A stretch of DNA of 64,000 bases. Source: an uncultured Microbacterium sp. GTDB taxonomy: Bacteria > Actinomycetota > Actinomycetes > Actinomycetales > Microbacteriaceae. A program made the position numbers and the translations under genes. Each line of letters starts with the position of its first letter. Positions within the stretch are counted from its first letter, which is position 1. The DNA lies in the NCBI GenBank assembly GCA_913774665.1, contig CAJYHN010000002.1, positions 729,464 to 793,463 on the forward strand. Direction: 5' to 3'. The notes beneath the pieces were generated by a model, which saw only the letters and a list, made by a program, of their open reading frames with translations, was not told where the DNA came from and searched no databases. Shown here in pieces: positions 42,496 to 50,754 of this stretch.

Positions 42496-43725
42496 TCAGT
42501 TCGGAACGACGGTCGCGACGAACCCGGCGTCTTCGAGCGTCTGGATGACCAGAGCCCGGTGCTCCTCACCGCGCGTCTCGACGCTCAGCTGCAGGATCAC
42601 CTCGCTGATCTGGAGTCCCTGACCGTGGCGCGTGTGCAGCACCTCGATGACGTTCGCGCCGACCCCGGCGAGAAGCTCCGAGACGCGAGCCAGCTGGCCC
42701 GGGCGGTCGGGCAGCGGAATGCGCAGGGACATGTAGCGACCGGATGCCGACAGCCCGTGCGCCACGACCCGTTGCAGCAGGAGGGGGTCGATGTTGCCAC
42801 CCGAGAGGATCGTGACGGTCGGGCCGGTCGCCGTCACCTTGCCCGCCAGGATCGCGGCGACGCCCACGGCCCCCGCCGGTTCGACGACCTGCTTGGCGCG
42901 CTCGAGAAGGACGAGGAGCGCTCGGGCGATGTCGTCCTCGGTCACCGTGACGACCTCGTCGACGTACTGACGGATGAGTTCGAAGGGCAGATCGCCCGGG
43001 CGGGCGACGGCGATGCCGTCGGCGATCGTCGGCGTCGTCTCGACCTGCATCGGGTAGCCCGCGGCGAGCGACGAGGGGTAGGCGGCGGAATTGTGCGCCT
43101 GCACGCCGATGATGCGGACCTCGCGCCCCTCGGCGGCCGCCCGGGCCTTCACCGCGGCGGCGACGCCGGCGGCGAGGCCTCCCCCGCCGATCCCGACGAT
43201 GACCGTCTCGAGGTCGGGCATGTCCTCGACGAGCTCGAGGCCCAGCGTCCCTTGACCCACGACGATGTCGCGATGGTCGAAGGGGTGGATCAGCACGGCC
43301 CCGGTGCGCTCGGCGAACTCAGCGGCCAGGCGGAGCGGCGTCTCGACGGTCGCGCCCTCGAGGATCACCTCCGCCCCGTACCCCCGCGTGGCGAGGAGCT
43401 TGGGCACGGGCACGCCCAACGGCATGAAGATCGTCGCCGCGATGCCGAGCTGCTGCGCGGCCAGGGCCACGCCCTGAGCGTGGTTGCCCGCGGATGCCGC
43501 GACGACGCCGCGCGCGCGCTCCTCGGCCGTGAGGCGCGAGAGGCGGTAGGTCGCGCCGCGGATCTTGAACGAACCCGTGCGCTGAAGGTTCTCGAGCTTG
43601 AGGCTCACCGGCACGCCGAGGAGCTCGGTCAGGTGCAGCGACTCGTCGAGCGGGGTTCGCGTGATGATGCCGCGCAGGTTCTGCGCGGCATCCTCGAACT
43701 CGGCCAGGGTGGGAGTGTCGTTCAT
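42496..43725 (-). CDS. ilvA: Threonine ammonia-lyase with ACT domain
   Basis: This 409-residue PLP enzyme deaminates threonine to 2-oxobutanoate, the first step to isoleucine, or in catabolism. PLP-binding Lys54 lies in GSFKIRGATYR, and the phosphate loop is GIGGGGLAAG. A single C-terminal ACT domain (about 330-409, RIPLPDRPGQLARVSELLAG) is typical of the shorter form rather than the two-ACT biosynthetic enzyme. The ATG at 43725 follows GGAAGGAG and overlaps the stop of the permease gene upstream by four bases, so the two are coupled. Confidence 0.93.
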   Translation of the reverse strand: MNDTPTLAEFEDAAQNLRGIITRTPLDESLHLTELLGVPVSLKLENLQRTGSFKIRGATYRLSRLTAEERARGVVAASAGNHAQGVALAAQQLGIAATIFMPLGVPVPKLLATRGYGAEVILEGATVETPLRLAAEFAERTGAVLIHPFDHRDIVVGQGTLGLELVEDMPDLETVIVGIGGGGLAAGVAAAVKARAAAEGREVRIIGVQAHNSAAYPSSLAAGYPMQVETTPTIADGIAVARPGDLPFELIRQYVDEVVTVTEDDIARALLVLLERAKQVVEPAGAVGVAAILAGKVTATGPTVTILSGGNIDPLLLQRVVAHGLSASGRYMSLRIPLPDRPGQLARVSELLAGVGANVIEVLHTRHGQGLQISEVILQLSVETRGEEHRALVIQTLEDAGFVATVVPN

Positions 43726-44912
43726 GATCTCCTTCCGCGCTCGCGCGGGACGGTCCGCCAGATCAGATCCGGGGATGCCAAAATCTCACCGTCGCGCTTC
43801 CACGCCTTGGTGCTCAGATAGACGGCGACGACGTTCACGAAGGCGGCGAGCGGGACCGCGAAAAGCGCTCCGGCGATGCCGCCGACCATCGCGCCGCCCG
43901 CCACCACGAGCACGACCGCGAGGGGGTGCACCTTCACGGCGGAGCCCATGAGGATCGGCTGCAGGATGTGACTCTCGATCTGCTGCACGGCCAACACGAC
44001 GATGAGCATGAACAGGGCGATGAGCGGTCCGTTGTAGACCAACGCGATGAACACGGCGAGGGCTCCCGTGGCCACGGCGCCGACGAAGGGGATGAACGCG
44101 CCGAGGAACACCAGGACGGCGATGGGGATCGACAGCGGCACGCCGAGCAGGAACGCACCGAGACCGATGCCGATGGCGTCGATCGTGGCGACCAGGAGTT
44201 GCGTGCGGGCATAGCTCTTGACGGTGCGCCACCCCGCGCGGCCGGCGCCGTCGACCGCGGGACGCGCGACGCGCGGGAACAAGCGGGTCGTCCAGCGCCA
44301 GATGCCGCCCCCGTCGGCCAGCAAGCAGAGCAGGATGAACAGCGTGAGCAGCACGCCGGTTCCGACGTGACCGATCGTGGTGCCGATCGCCAGAGCGCCG
44401 GTCCAGAGCACCTCGGCCTGCTGCTGCAGGAAGGTGCCCGCCTGTCCGAGCCCGTCGTTGATCTGCTGGGCGCTCAGGTGGAGCGGGCCGTCGATGAGGT
44501 ACTGCCGGAACTGCGAGACGGCTTCGGCGGTGCGCTGACGGACCGAACCGAATTCACGGGTGATCTGCCAGACGGCCAGCCAGACCAGCCCCGAGATGAT
44601 GGCGATGGTGCCGAGGACCGTGACGACGATGGCCAGCCACTTCGGCCACCGGTGACGCTGCAGGAACGAGAAGGCCGGCCACACCAGCGCGGTGATGAGG
44701 ACCGCGATCAGCAGCGGCACGACCAGCAGCTTGAGCTGGATGACCACGAACACCACGACGGCCAGGGCGGCCGCGATCACGAGCAGGCGCCAGGCGTAGG
44801 CCGTGGCCTGACGCAGTGCCGGAGGCACCGGCGGTTGCAGGTCGCTCGAGACGGTGCGCCGCTTGAGGGCGTCGAGGAACGATCCGCGAGGTTCGGGATC
44901 GGTGCCGCTCAT
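43722..44912 (-). CDS. AI-2E family transporter (PerM-like permease)
   Basis: This 396-residue membrane protein belongs to the AI-2E transporter (formerly UPF0118) family, whose members export AI-2, run Na+/H+ exchange or have unknown roles. About eight hydrophobic segments are seen; VFLGAFIPFVGAVATGALAV and the C-terminal GGIAGALFAVPLAAFVNV are the conserved blocks. The ATG at 44912 has TAGGCT six bases upstream. It is the first gene of a two-gene unit with ilvA, though a functional link to threonine is not obvious. Confidence 0.9.
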   Translation of the reverse strand: MSGTDPEPRGSFLDALKRRTVSSDLQPPVPPALRQATAYAWRLLVIAAALAVVVFVVIQLKLLVVPLLIAVLITALVWPAFSFLQRHRWPKWLAIVVTVLGTIAIISGLVWLAVWQITREFGSVRQRTAEAVSQFRQYLIDGPLHLSAQQINDGLGQAGTFLQQQAEVLWTGALAIGTTIGHVGTGVLLTLFILLCLLADGGGIWRWTTRLFPRVARPAVDGAGRAGWRTVKSYARTQLLVATIDAIGIGLGAFLLGVPLSIPIAVLVFLGAFIPFVGAVATGALAVFIALVYNGPLIALFMLIVVLAVQQIESHILQPILMGSAVKVHPLAVVLVVAGGAMVGGIAGALFAVPLAAFVNVVAVYLSTKAWKRDGEILASPDLIWRTVPRERGRRS

Positions 44913-44918
44913 CCCGTC

Positions 44919-44924
44919 AGCCTA
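44919..44924 (-). promoter_or_regulatory. -10 TAGGCT for leaderless permease-ilvA mRNA
   Basis: TAGGCT ends six bases before the ATG at 44912. Confidence 0.55.
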
Positions 44925-44970
44925 CCGCCGCCCTCCGACATGCACCGCCGAGCATGTCGGAGGTCGCCGA

Positions 44971-44976
44971 TACGGT
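44971..44976 (+). promoter_or_regulatory. -10 TACGGT for leaderless YcaQ-type gene mRNA
   Basis: TACGGT ends seven bases before the ATG at 44984. Confidence 0.5.
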
Positions 44977-44983
44977 GACAGAC

Positions 44984-46225
44984 ATGACCACGACGCTCCG
45001 CCGCGCCGACGCCCGCCGCATCGCCTTAGCCGCCCAGGGCTTCGCCCGCCCCCGGCCCGGCACCGTCGGCACCCGGCAGATCACCGGCGCTCTGCATCGC
45101 ATGCGCATCCTCCAGATCGACTCGGTCAACGTCTTCTCGCGCTCGCACTACATGCCGTTGTTCGCGCGCCTCGGCGCGTACGACAGGGCACTGCTCGACA
45201 AGCTCGCCTTCGCCCGGCGCCCGTCGTGGGTGGAGTCGTGGGCGCACGTCGCCTCGCTGGTGTCGGTCGACGACTGGCCGCTGCTGCAGTTCCGCCGCGA
45301 CGATCTGCGGGCGAAGTACGGGCACGATGCCTGGGCCGAGGCCAACCAGCCCCTCCTCCAGTGGCTCCGCGACGAGCTCGCCGACCGCGGCCCCCTGCGC
45401 CCGGCAGAAATCGACCACGACGCGCGCGAGGGGTCGCGGGGGTCCTGGTGGGGCTGGGACGACGTCAAGAACGGCCTGGAACGCCTGTGGCTGTTCGGAG
45501 AGGTGGCCATCGCGGGGCGGCGCGGCTTCGAGCGCCGCTACGCCCTGGCATCCGACGTCCTGCCCTCCGAGGCCCTGCAGACCACCGTCCCCCGGACCGA
45601 GGCGATCACCGAGCTGGTGCGCCGCGCCGCTCTGGCCTACGGCGTCGCGACGGCCGCCGACCTGGCCGATTACTGGCGCATCCGAGATCGTCCCGCGGTG
45701 CTGGCCGCGATCCGCGATCTCGTCGACGACGGGGAGCTGATCCCCGTCGCGGTCGACGGCTGGGCGATCGCCGGTCGCCCCGCCAAGGCCTGGCTGCACC
45801 GTGACGCCGCGCGCCCCCGCCGAGTGGATGCCACCGCGATCCTCACCCCGTTCGACCCGGTGGTGTGGTTCCGCGACCGCGCCGAGCGCCTGTTCGACTT
45901 CGACTACCGCATCGAGATCTACACACCGGCCCCACAGCGCCGGTTCGGGTACTACTCGCTGCCCGTCCTCGTCGGTGACGACGTGGTCGGTCGGGTGGAC
46001 CTCAAGGCCGATCGCGCGTCGAGCGCCCTGCGCGTGCAGTCCGCGTGGTGGGAGCAGGGTGCTCCCCCGGATGCCGCCGAACGCGTTGCCGCCGAGCTTC
46101 TCACGGCAGCGCGCTGGCAGGGCCTCGACCGCGTCACCGTGTCGCGGTGGGGTGATGCTGCCGATGACCTCGCCGGGGCCCTGCGCGCCGAGCGGCATGA
46201 CCACCCCGATGGTCGCGCCACCTGA
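44984..46225 (+). CDS. Winged-helix DNA glycosylase, YcaQ/AlkX type (HTH_42)
   Basis: This 413-residue protein belongs to the HTH_42 family, whose studied members (AlkZ, YcaQ/AlkX) are glycosylases that unhook interstrand crosslinks or remove bulky alkyl bases. The catalytic Q-x-D motif is visible as Gln44-Ile-Asp46 in RMRILQIDSVNVFSRSHYMP. SWVESWAHVASLV and WWGWDDVKNGLERLWLFGEV are further family blocks, and ILTPFDPVVWFRDRAERLF marks the C-terminal part. The ATG at 44984 has TACGGT seven bases upstream. A convergent terminator separates it from lemA. Confidence 0.88.
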   Translation: MTTTLRRADARRIALAAQGFARPRPGTVGTRQITGALHRMRILQIDSVNVFSRSHYMPLFARLGAYDRALLDKLAFARRPSWVESWAHVASLVSVDDWPLLQFRRDDLRAKYGHDAWAEANQPLLQWLRDELADRGPLRPAEIDHDAREGSRGSWWGWDDVKNGLERLWLFGEVAIAGRRGFERRYALASDVLPSEALQTTVPRTEAITELVRRAALAYGVATAADLADYWRIRDRPAVLAAIRDLVDDGELIPVAVDGWAIAGRPAKAWLHRDAARPRRVDATAILTPFDPVVWFRDRAERLFDFDYRIEIYTPAPQRRFGYYSLPVLVGDDVVGRVDLKADRASSALRVQSAWWEQGAPPDAAERVAAELLTAARWQGLDRVTVSRWGDAADDLAGALRAERHDHPDGRAT

Positions 46226-46226
46226 A

Positions 46227-46260
46227 ACGCGCCCCCTCTGCCGAAGCGGAGGGGGCGCGT
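46227..46260. terminator. Bidirectional terminator between YcaQ-type gene and lemA
   Basis: ACGCGCCCCCTC (46227-46238) pairs with GAGGGGGCGCGT (46249-46260), two bases after one stop codon and four from the other. Confidence 0.85.
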
Positions 46261-46264
46261 CGCG

Positions 46265-46834
46265 TCAGAACTGCACGCGGGGCGGTTCGGCGATCGCGGC
46301 GCCGTCGATGACCTCGAAGAACTCCCGCTCGTGGAAGCCGAGCTGACGGGCGAAGAGGTTGTTGGGGAACACCTTGATCTTGGTGTTCAGCTCGCGCACC
46401 CCGCCGTTATAGAACCGGCGCGACGCCTGGATCTTGTCCTCGGTGTCGACGATCGAGTGCTGGAGCTGCAGGAAGTTCTGGCTGGCCTGAAGCTGCGGGT
46501 ATGCCTCGGCGACCGCGAACAGCGACTTCAGCGCCTGCTGCATGTGCCCCTCGGCGACACCGGCCTCGGCGGGGCTCTGCGCCGACAGCGTCTCGGCACG
46601 AGCGCGCGTGACGTTCTCGAACACGGCCTTCTCGTGAGCCGCGTACCCCTTCACCGTCTCGATGAGGTTGGGCAGCAGATCAGCACGTCGCTTGAGCTGG
46701 ACAGTGATGTCGCTCCACGCTTCATCGACGCGCACGTTCAGCGCGACGAGGGCGTTGTAGGTGGCCCACAGGTAGATACCGGCGATGATCAGGATGCCGA
46801 CGATCACGATGACCGGTACGAGCCACTCCCACAT
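46265..46834 (-). CDS. LemA family protein
   Basis: This 189-residue protein has an N-terminal membrane helix (about residues 4-25) followed by a long helical domain with the LemA pattern: YNALVALNVRVDEAWSDITV, LKRRADLLPNLIETVKGYAA and FPNNLFARQLGFHEREFFEV. Function in bacteria is not settled. The ATG at 46834 follows GGGGA. No TPM-domain or peptidase partner gene, often found beside lemA, is present in the window. Confidence 0.93.
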   Translation of the reverse strand: MWEWLVPVIVIVGILIIAGIYLWATYNALVALNVRVDEAWSDITVQLKRRADLLPNLIETVKGYAAHEKAVFENVTRARAETLSAQSPAEAGVAEGHMQQALKSLFAVAEAYPQLQASQNFLQLQHSIVDTEDKIQASRRFYNGGVRELNTKIKVFPNNLFARQLGFHEREFFEVIDGAAIAEPPRVQF

Positions 46835-46950
46835 AAGTCCCCACACTCCGTTCGAGAGATTGCCCTTCAGTCTAACCGCGGGCCGCGCCGCGTTACGGGC
46901 GATGGCGGGGACTCCCAGGGGATGTCCACGCGCCGGAGCACTGGTACCAC

Positions 46951-47026
46951 TGGTACCCCCGGTGGGACTCGAACCCACACTGAAGCGATTTTAAGTCGCC
47001 TGCCTCTGCCATTGGGCTACGGGGGC
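46951..47026 (-). tRNA. tRNA with UAA anticodon (Leu codon UUA) but short variable arm
   Basis: The 76-base cloverleaf has acceptor GCCCCCG/CGGGGGT, a D-arm with one mismatch, anticodon stem GGCGA/TCGCT with loop CTTAAAA (anticodon TAA), a five-base variable loop TCAGT, T-arm GTGGG/CCCAC with TTCGAGT, discriminator A and an encoded CCA. The anticodon means leucine, yet bacterial leucine tRNAs normally have a long variable arm, so charging is uncertain. Bases 46942-46950 repeat the 3' end sequence (a second GGTACCAGT). Confidence 0.85.
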
Positions 47027-47122
47027 CCACCCCCACCGTATCGCGGGGTGACCGCGTGCCACTGCCCGCGGCCCTTCTCCTGTGACGGGTCCGCGCGCCG
47101 CCCCCCGAGCCCTTTAGATGTG

Positions 47123-47274
47123 GGGCGGTCAAAGTGGCCCCGGGGCGCCAAAAATGGCCCCGGGGCCACGACGAGACGCCGCGCCACCCCCCGCGCTCCC
47201 CAATCCGTAGGGCGGTCAAAATGGCCCCGGGGCACCAAAAATGGCCCCGGGGCCACGACAAGACGCCGCGCCGC
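47123..47274. repeat. Two 65-bp direct repeats with internal palindromes
   Basis: GGGCGGTCAAA begins copies at 47123 and 47210 (87-base period); each carries two GGCCCCGGGGC palindromes about 20 bases apart and ends in GACGCCGCGCC. Open frames across it on both strands simply translate the repeat. The rest of 47027-47393 shows no gene. Confidence 0.75.
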
Positions 47275-47393
47275 TCACCCAGGCCGCTGGACAGCTACCC
47301 CCACTCGTCGATTCCGGATGCCGCGAACCGACGCCTCGCCCCGGCGAATAGCACGGCGGTACAGCCCCGCCACCCACCGGCATCCGGGAACGA

Positions 47394-47428
47394 CGAGACC
47401 CCCGCACCCACAGGGCACGGGGGTCTCG
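47394..47428 (-). terminator. Terminator of the NDH-2 gene
   Basis: CGAGACCCCCG (47394-47404) pairs with CGGGGGTCTCG (47418-47428), eleven bases after the stop codon on the minus strand. Confidence 0.75.
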
Positions 47429-47439
47429 AACGAAGGGAC

Positions 47440-48843
47440 TTACTTGGCCGCGACGGGCTCGGCCTTCTTCTCGGCCGGGGCCGCGGGGGCCTCGGCGGCC
47501 GGGGCTGCCGGACGCGGACGCGCGGCGAACTCCTCGAACGCGGCGCGGGGCTTCTGAACGGCCTCGAGGTTGACGACCTCGCGACCATGGAAGAAGTTCT
47601 GCATCCAGTCGCCGATCACGCGGAACTTGCGCTCCCACGTGGGCATGGCCAGGCCGTGGTAACCACGGTGGGCGAACCACGCGATCAGACCGGTCAGAGC
47701 GATGTTGCCCGACTGGAACGCACCGTTGTAGAGGCCCAGGCCGGCGACGGCGCCGAGGTTCTTGTGGTTGTACTCCTTGGGCTCTTCGCCGCGAAGGACG
47801 GCCACGAGGTTCTTGGCCATGAGCTTGCCCTGACGCACCGCGTGCTGAGCGTTGGGGACGCAGAAACCGCCGACGCCACCGCCCGAGAGGTCGGGAACCG
47901 CGGACACGTCTCCGGCGGCCCAGGCGCCCTCGACGATCTCGTCGTCGGTTCCGACGCGCAGGTCGGGGCGGGTGCGGATGCGACCGCGCTCCTCGACCGG
48001 GAGGTCGCTGCCACGGACGACCGTGGGGTTGGCCATGACACCGGCCGTCCAGATGATCAGGTCGGTCGGGAGGTTCTCACCGGTGGAGAGCTCGACGATG
48101 CCGTCGACGGCACCCTTGACCTGCGTGTCGAGGTGCACGAAGGCACCCTTCTTGGCGAGGTCGGCGAGAACCCACTCGCTCGTCTTCTGCGAGACCTCGG
48201 GCATGATGCGCCCCATGGCCTCGATGAGGTGGAAGTGCGTGTCGTCGAACGACAGGGTCGGGTACTGCTTCAGCAGCGACGACGCGTAGGCGCGAAGCTC
48301 GGCGAAGACCTCGATACCGGCGAATCCGCCGCCGACGACGACGACGGTCAGTAGACGGTCGCGCTCGGGGCCGGCCGGCAGCACCGACGCCTTGTCGAAG
48401 TTCGACGTGAGGCGGTCGCGGATGGCGACGGCCTCTTCGATCGTCTTGAGTCCGATCGCGTTGTCGGCGATGCCGGGGATCGGGAAGGTGCGCGAGACGG
48501 CGCCGGCGGTCACGACGATGTGGTCGTAGCTCTGCTCGAACGTCTCGTCACCGGCGATCGGCGTGACCGTCGCGGTCTTGGTCGCGTGCGAGATGCCCGT
48601 GATCTTGCCCGCGATGACCGTGGTGCGCTTGAGGTGGCGGCGAAGCCCGACCACGACGTGGCGCGGCTCGATCTCGCCCGCGGCGACCTCGGGGAGGAAG
48701 GGCTGGTACGTCATGTACGGCAGCGGGTCGACGAGCGTGACGTCGGCTTCGTTGCGGCCGAGGAGCTTCTCGAGCTTCCAGGCGGTGTAGAAACCTGCAT
48801 AGCCCCCACCGACGATGAGGATTCTGGGCACGGTAGTGGTCAC
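47440..48843 (-). CDS. ndh: Type II NADH dehydrogenase (NDH-2)
   Basis: This 467-residue flavoprotein oxidises NADH and reduces quinone at the inner membrane face without pumping protons. The FAD loop is ILIVGGGYAGFYTAWKLEK near the N-terminus and the NADH loop is VVVVGGGFAGIEVFAELR; PYMTYQPFLPEV and WAAGDVSAVPD are the usual NDH-2 blocks. The C-terminus ends in an Ala/Pro/Glu-rich tail not needed for catalysis. The GTG at 48843 overlaps the stop of the S8 protease gene (GTGA), so it is the last gene of that unit. Confidence 0.92.
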   Translation of the reverse strand: MTTTVPRILIVGGGYAGFYTAWKLEKLLGRNEADVTLVDPLPYMTYQPFLPEVAAGEIEPRHVVVGLRRHLKRTTVIAGKITGISHATKTATVTPIAGDETFEQSYDHIVVTAGAVSRTFPIPGIADNAIGLKTIEEAVAIRDRLTSNFDKASVLPAGPERDRLLTVVVVGGGFAGIEVFAELRAYASSLLKQYPTLSFDDTHFHLIEAMGRIMPEVSQKTSEWVLADLAKKGAFVHLDTQVKGAVDGIVELSTGENLPTDLIIWTAGVMANPTVVRGSDLPVEERGRIRTRPDLRVGTDDEIVEGAWAAGDVSAVPDLSGGGVGGFCVPNAQHAVRQGKLMAKNLVAVLRGEEPKEYNHKNLGAVAGLGLYNGAFQSGNIALTGLIAWFAHRGYHGLAMPTWERKFRVIGDWMQNFFHGREVVNLEAVQKPRAAFEEFAARPRPAAPAAEAPAAPAEKKAEPVAAK

Positions 48844-50195
48844 GATGTGAGGGACTCCTCGTCTGTGGTGCGGCTCGGCTCGCGGGAGACGCGCGCCTGT
48901 CGGATTCGCCGGGCAGCAGCAGTGACACCGAGCGCAATCATTATAGCGGCCAGTGTGGCGGCACCGAGCGGCAGCGATCCGTAGAGAACGCTATCGCGAG
49001 ACGGCAGCAGGGGCGAGCCCGCCGCGGGCGCCGCTTCGATGGGCGGCAGCGGGGGGATGACGACCGGGGTCGAGGTCGGCTCGGGCGACGGCTGCGCGTC
49101 CGCCCGACGGTACAGCCGGATCCATTCCTTGAGGCTGCCCAGCGGATTCTCCGACACTGTCTCGACCCGCGCCGACACGGCGGCCGCGGCATCCACCAGT
49201 CCGTATCCGTAGAGCTTGTCGGGCCGGGCGGAAGCCCCCGCGGCCGGCTTCGCCGTCTGGATCAGGCGGTTGAGGACGTTGTCGGCATCCATTCCGGGAT
49301 GCGACGCACGGACGAGAGCGGCGATGCCGGCGACGATCGGGGCGGCGCCACTCGTTCCGTTCCACTGGACCAGCGTGCCGTCTGCCGAGACGCCGATGAG
49401 TCGCTCGCTCGGGGCGGAGAGCCCGATGGTGATGCCCTGCGTCGAGGCGTCGTTGCTCGCCGCGCCGGTCGGGTCGACGCCTCCGACGGCGAGCACCCCC
49501 GGGATGGTGGCCGGGGCGCCCACGCGGTCGGTGCCGCTCCCCCGGTTGCCCGCGGCGACGACGATCACGACGTCGTGGTCGAAGGCGTATTCGAAGGCGG
49601 TGTCCCAGCTGGTGTCCCAGTCGAGGGTATTGGTCGTCAACGACATGTTGATGACCGTCGCACCGTTGTCGACCGCCCAGCGGATGGCGTCTGCGATCTG
49701 GTCGGTGAAGGGCTTGGTGCTCGCCGCTCCGAAGCCGACCGAGATGGACAGCAGCTCGGCTTCGGGCGCCACGCCGATCATGCCGCGGCCGTTGCCGGTG
49801 CCGCGTGCCGCGGCGAGAGAGGCCACCCAGCTGCCGTGGTTCGCGTCGACGGCCCCCACGGGGGTGCGCCCGTCGGCGGCGCCGACGCCCGAGACGTCGG
49901 TGCCACCCGCGACGGCTCCGTTGAACTCGGTCGGACCGCGTCCGATCCCGGTATCGATGACGGCGATCTTCTGCCCCGCGCCGCGCGTCGTCTTCCAGGC
50001 CTCTCGGACGCCGTACTGGTCGAGCCAGTACTCGCCCGCACGGACCGAGTCGGTCGGGTCTTCGGGCACCGGATTGGCGGGCGCCTGCGGGCTGGCCGAT
50101 GCCGGGACCACCGCGGCCGCCGCGGGCATGGCCGTCGCGCCGCTCAGCACCGTCACGAGAAGGACGGATGCCACGACGGCGACGACGCGCTTCAT
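48840..50195 (-). CDS. S8 family serine protease with C-terminal membrane anchor (mycosin-like)
   Basis: This 451-residue subtilisin-like protease has a signal peptide (about 1-28), the catalytic triad Asp81 (AVIDTGIG), His120 (DANHGSWVASL) and Ser282 (GTSGAAPIVAG), oxyanion Asn216, and a Pro-rich stretch before a C-terminal membrane helix near residues 400-430. That layout resembles mycosins of type VII secretion, but no ESX genes are in the window. The ATG at 50195 overlaps the DUF501 stop. Substrates are unknown. Confidence 0.9.
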   Translation of the reverse strand: MKRVVAVVASVLLVTVLSGATAMPAAAAVVPASASPQAPANPVPEDPTDSVRAGEYWLDQYGVREAWKTTRGAGQKIAVIDTGIGRGPTEFNGAVAGGTDVSGVGAADGRTPVGAVDANHGSWVASLAAARGTGNGRGMIGVAPEAELLSISVGFGAASTKPFTDQIADAIRWAVDNGATVINMSLTTNTLDWDTSWDTAFEYAFDHDVVIVVAAGNRGSGTDRVGAPATIPGVLAVGGVDPTGAASNDASTQGITIGLSAPSERLIGVSADGTLVQWNGTSGAAPIVAGIAALVRASHPGMDADNVLNRLIQTAKPAAGASARPDKLYGYGLVDAAAAVSARVETVSENPLGSLKEWIRLYRRADAQPSPEPTSTPVVIPPLPPIEAAPAAGSPLLPSRDSVLYGSLPLGAATLAAIMIALGVTAAARRIRQARVSREPSRTTDEESLTS

Positions 50196-50710
50196 CCGCC
50201 GGTCCCGGGGCTTTCGCACTGGCACCGCTCGGGCGACCAGGTGCCGCGCGCGAGGGCGCGGTCGCCGATCGGATTGACGCCGGGGCCGGCCGCGAGCGCG
50301 TGCCCCGCCAGGGCGTGCAGGCACTTGACGCGGGTGGGCATGCCCCCGGCCGAGATGCCGGCGATCTCTTCGGGCTCTCCATACGCTGCGCGGTCGCGGA
50401 GGTACGCCTCGTGGGCCGCGCGGTACTGCTGCTGCAGCTCCTCGTCTTCGGCGAGCTCGTCGGAGAACTCCTTCATGACGTGCCCCGCCTCGAGCACCGA
50501 CATCGCCGCCGTCGCGGCGGGGTGGGTGAGGTAGTAGAACGTGGGGAACGGGCTGCCGTCGTCGAGACGGGGCGAGGTGGCCACCACCGTCGGGTTGCCG
50601 CACACGCAGCGCGCGGCGATCCCCACGACGCCGCGCGGTACACGGCCGAGCTGCGACTGCAGGACGGCCAGATCGGCGTCGGAGGCGGGGGGAAGCGTTG
50701 CGGTAGTCAT
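50192..50710 (-). CDS. DUF501 domain-containing protein
   Basis: This 172-residue protein carries the DUF501 pattern: LGRVPRGVVGIAARCVCGNP near the N-terminus, FPTFYYLTHPAATAAMSVLEA in the middle and GMPTRVKCLHALAGHALAAG with GRC-type cysteines at the end. Several conserved cysteines suggest metal binding. Function is unknown. The ATG at 50710 follows CTGGAG. In actinobacteria this gene commonly follows eno and a divIC/ftsB gene, as here. It is coupled to the protease gene downstream. Confidence 0.9.
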   Translation of the reverse strand: MTTATLPPASDADLAVLQSQLGRVPRGVVGIAARCVCGNPTVVATSPRLDDGSPFPTFYYLTHPAATAAMSVLEAGHVMKEFSDELAEDEELQQQYRAAHEAYLRDRAAYGEPEEIAGISAGGMPTRVKCLHALAGHALAAGPGVNPIGDRALARGTWSPERCQCESPGTGG

Positions 50711-50754
50711 CGACTCCAGGGTACCCGGGGTCTCCGACACGCCGTCGGGGTCGC

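Noticed and set aside
46942-47026. Integration (att) site of a genomic island at the tRNA
   Set aside because: Only a nine-base duplication is present, and no integrase or foreign cargo lies on either side.
48840-50195. Evidence for a type VII secretion locus
   Set aside because: Only the mycosin-like protease is present; no EccB, EccC, EccD or WXG100-type gene is in the window.
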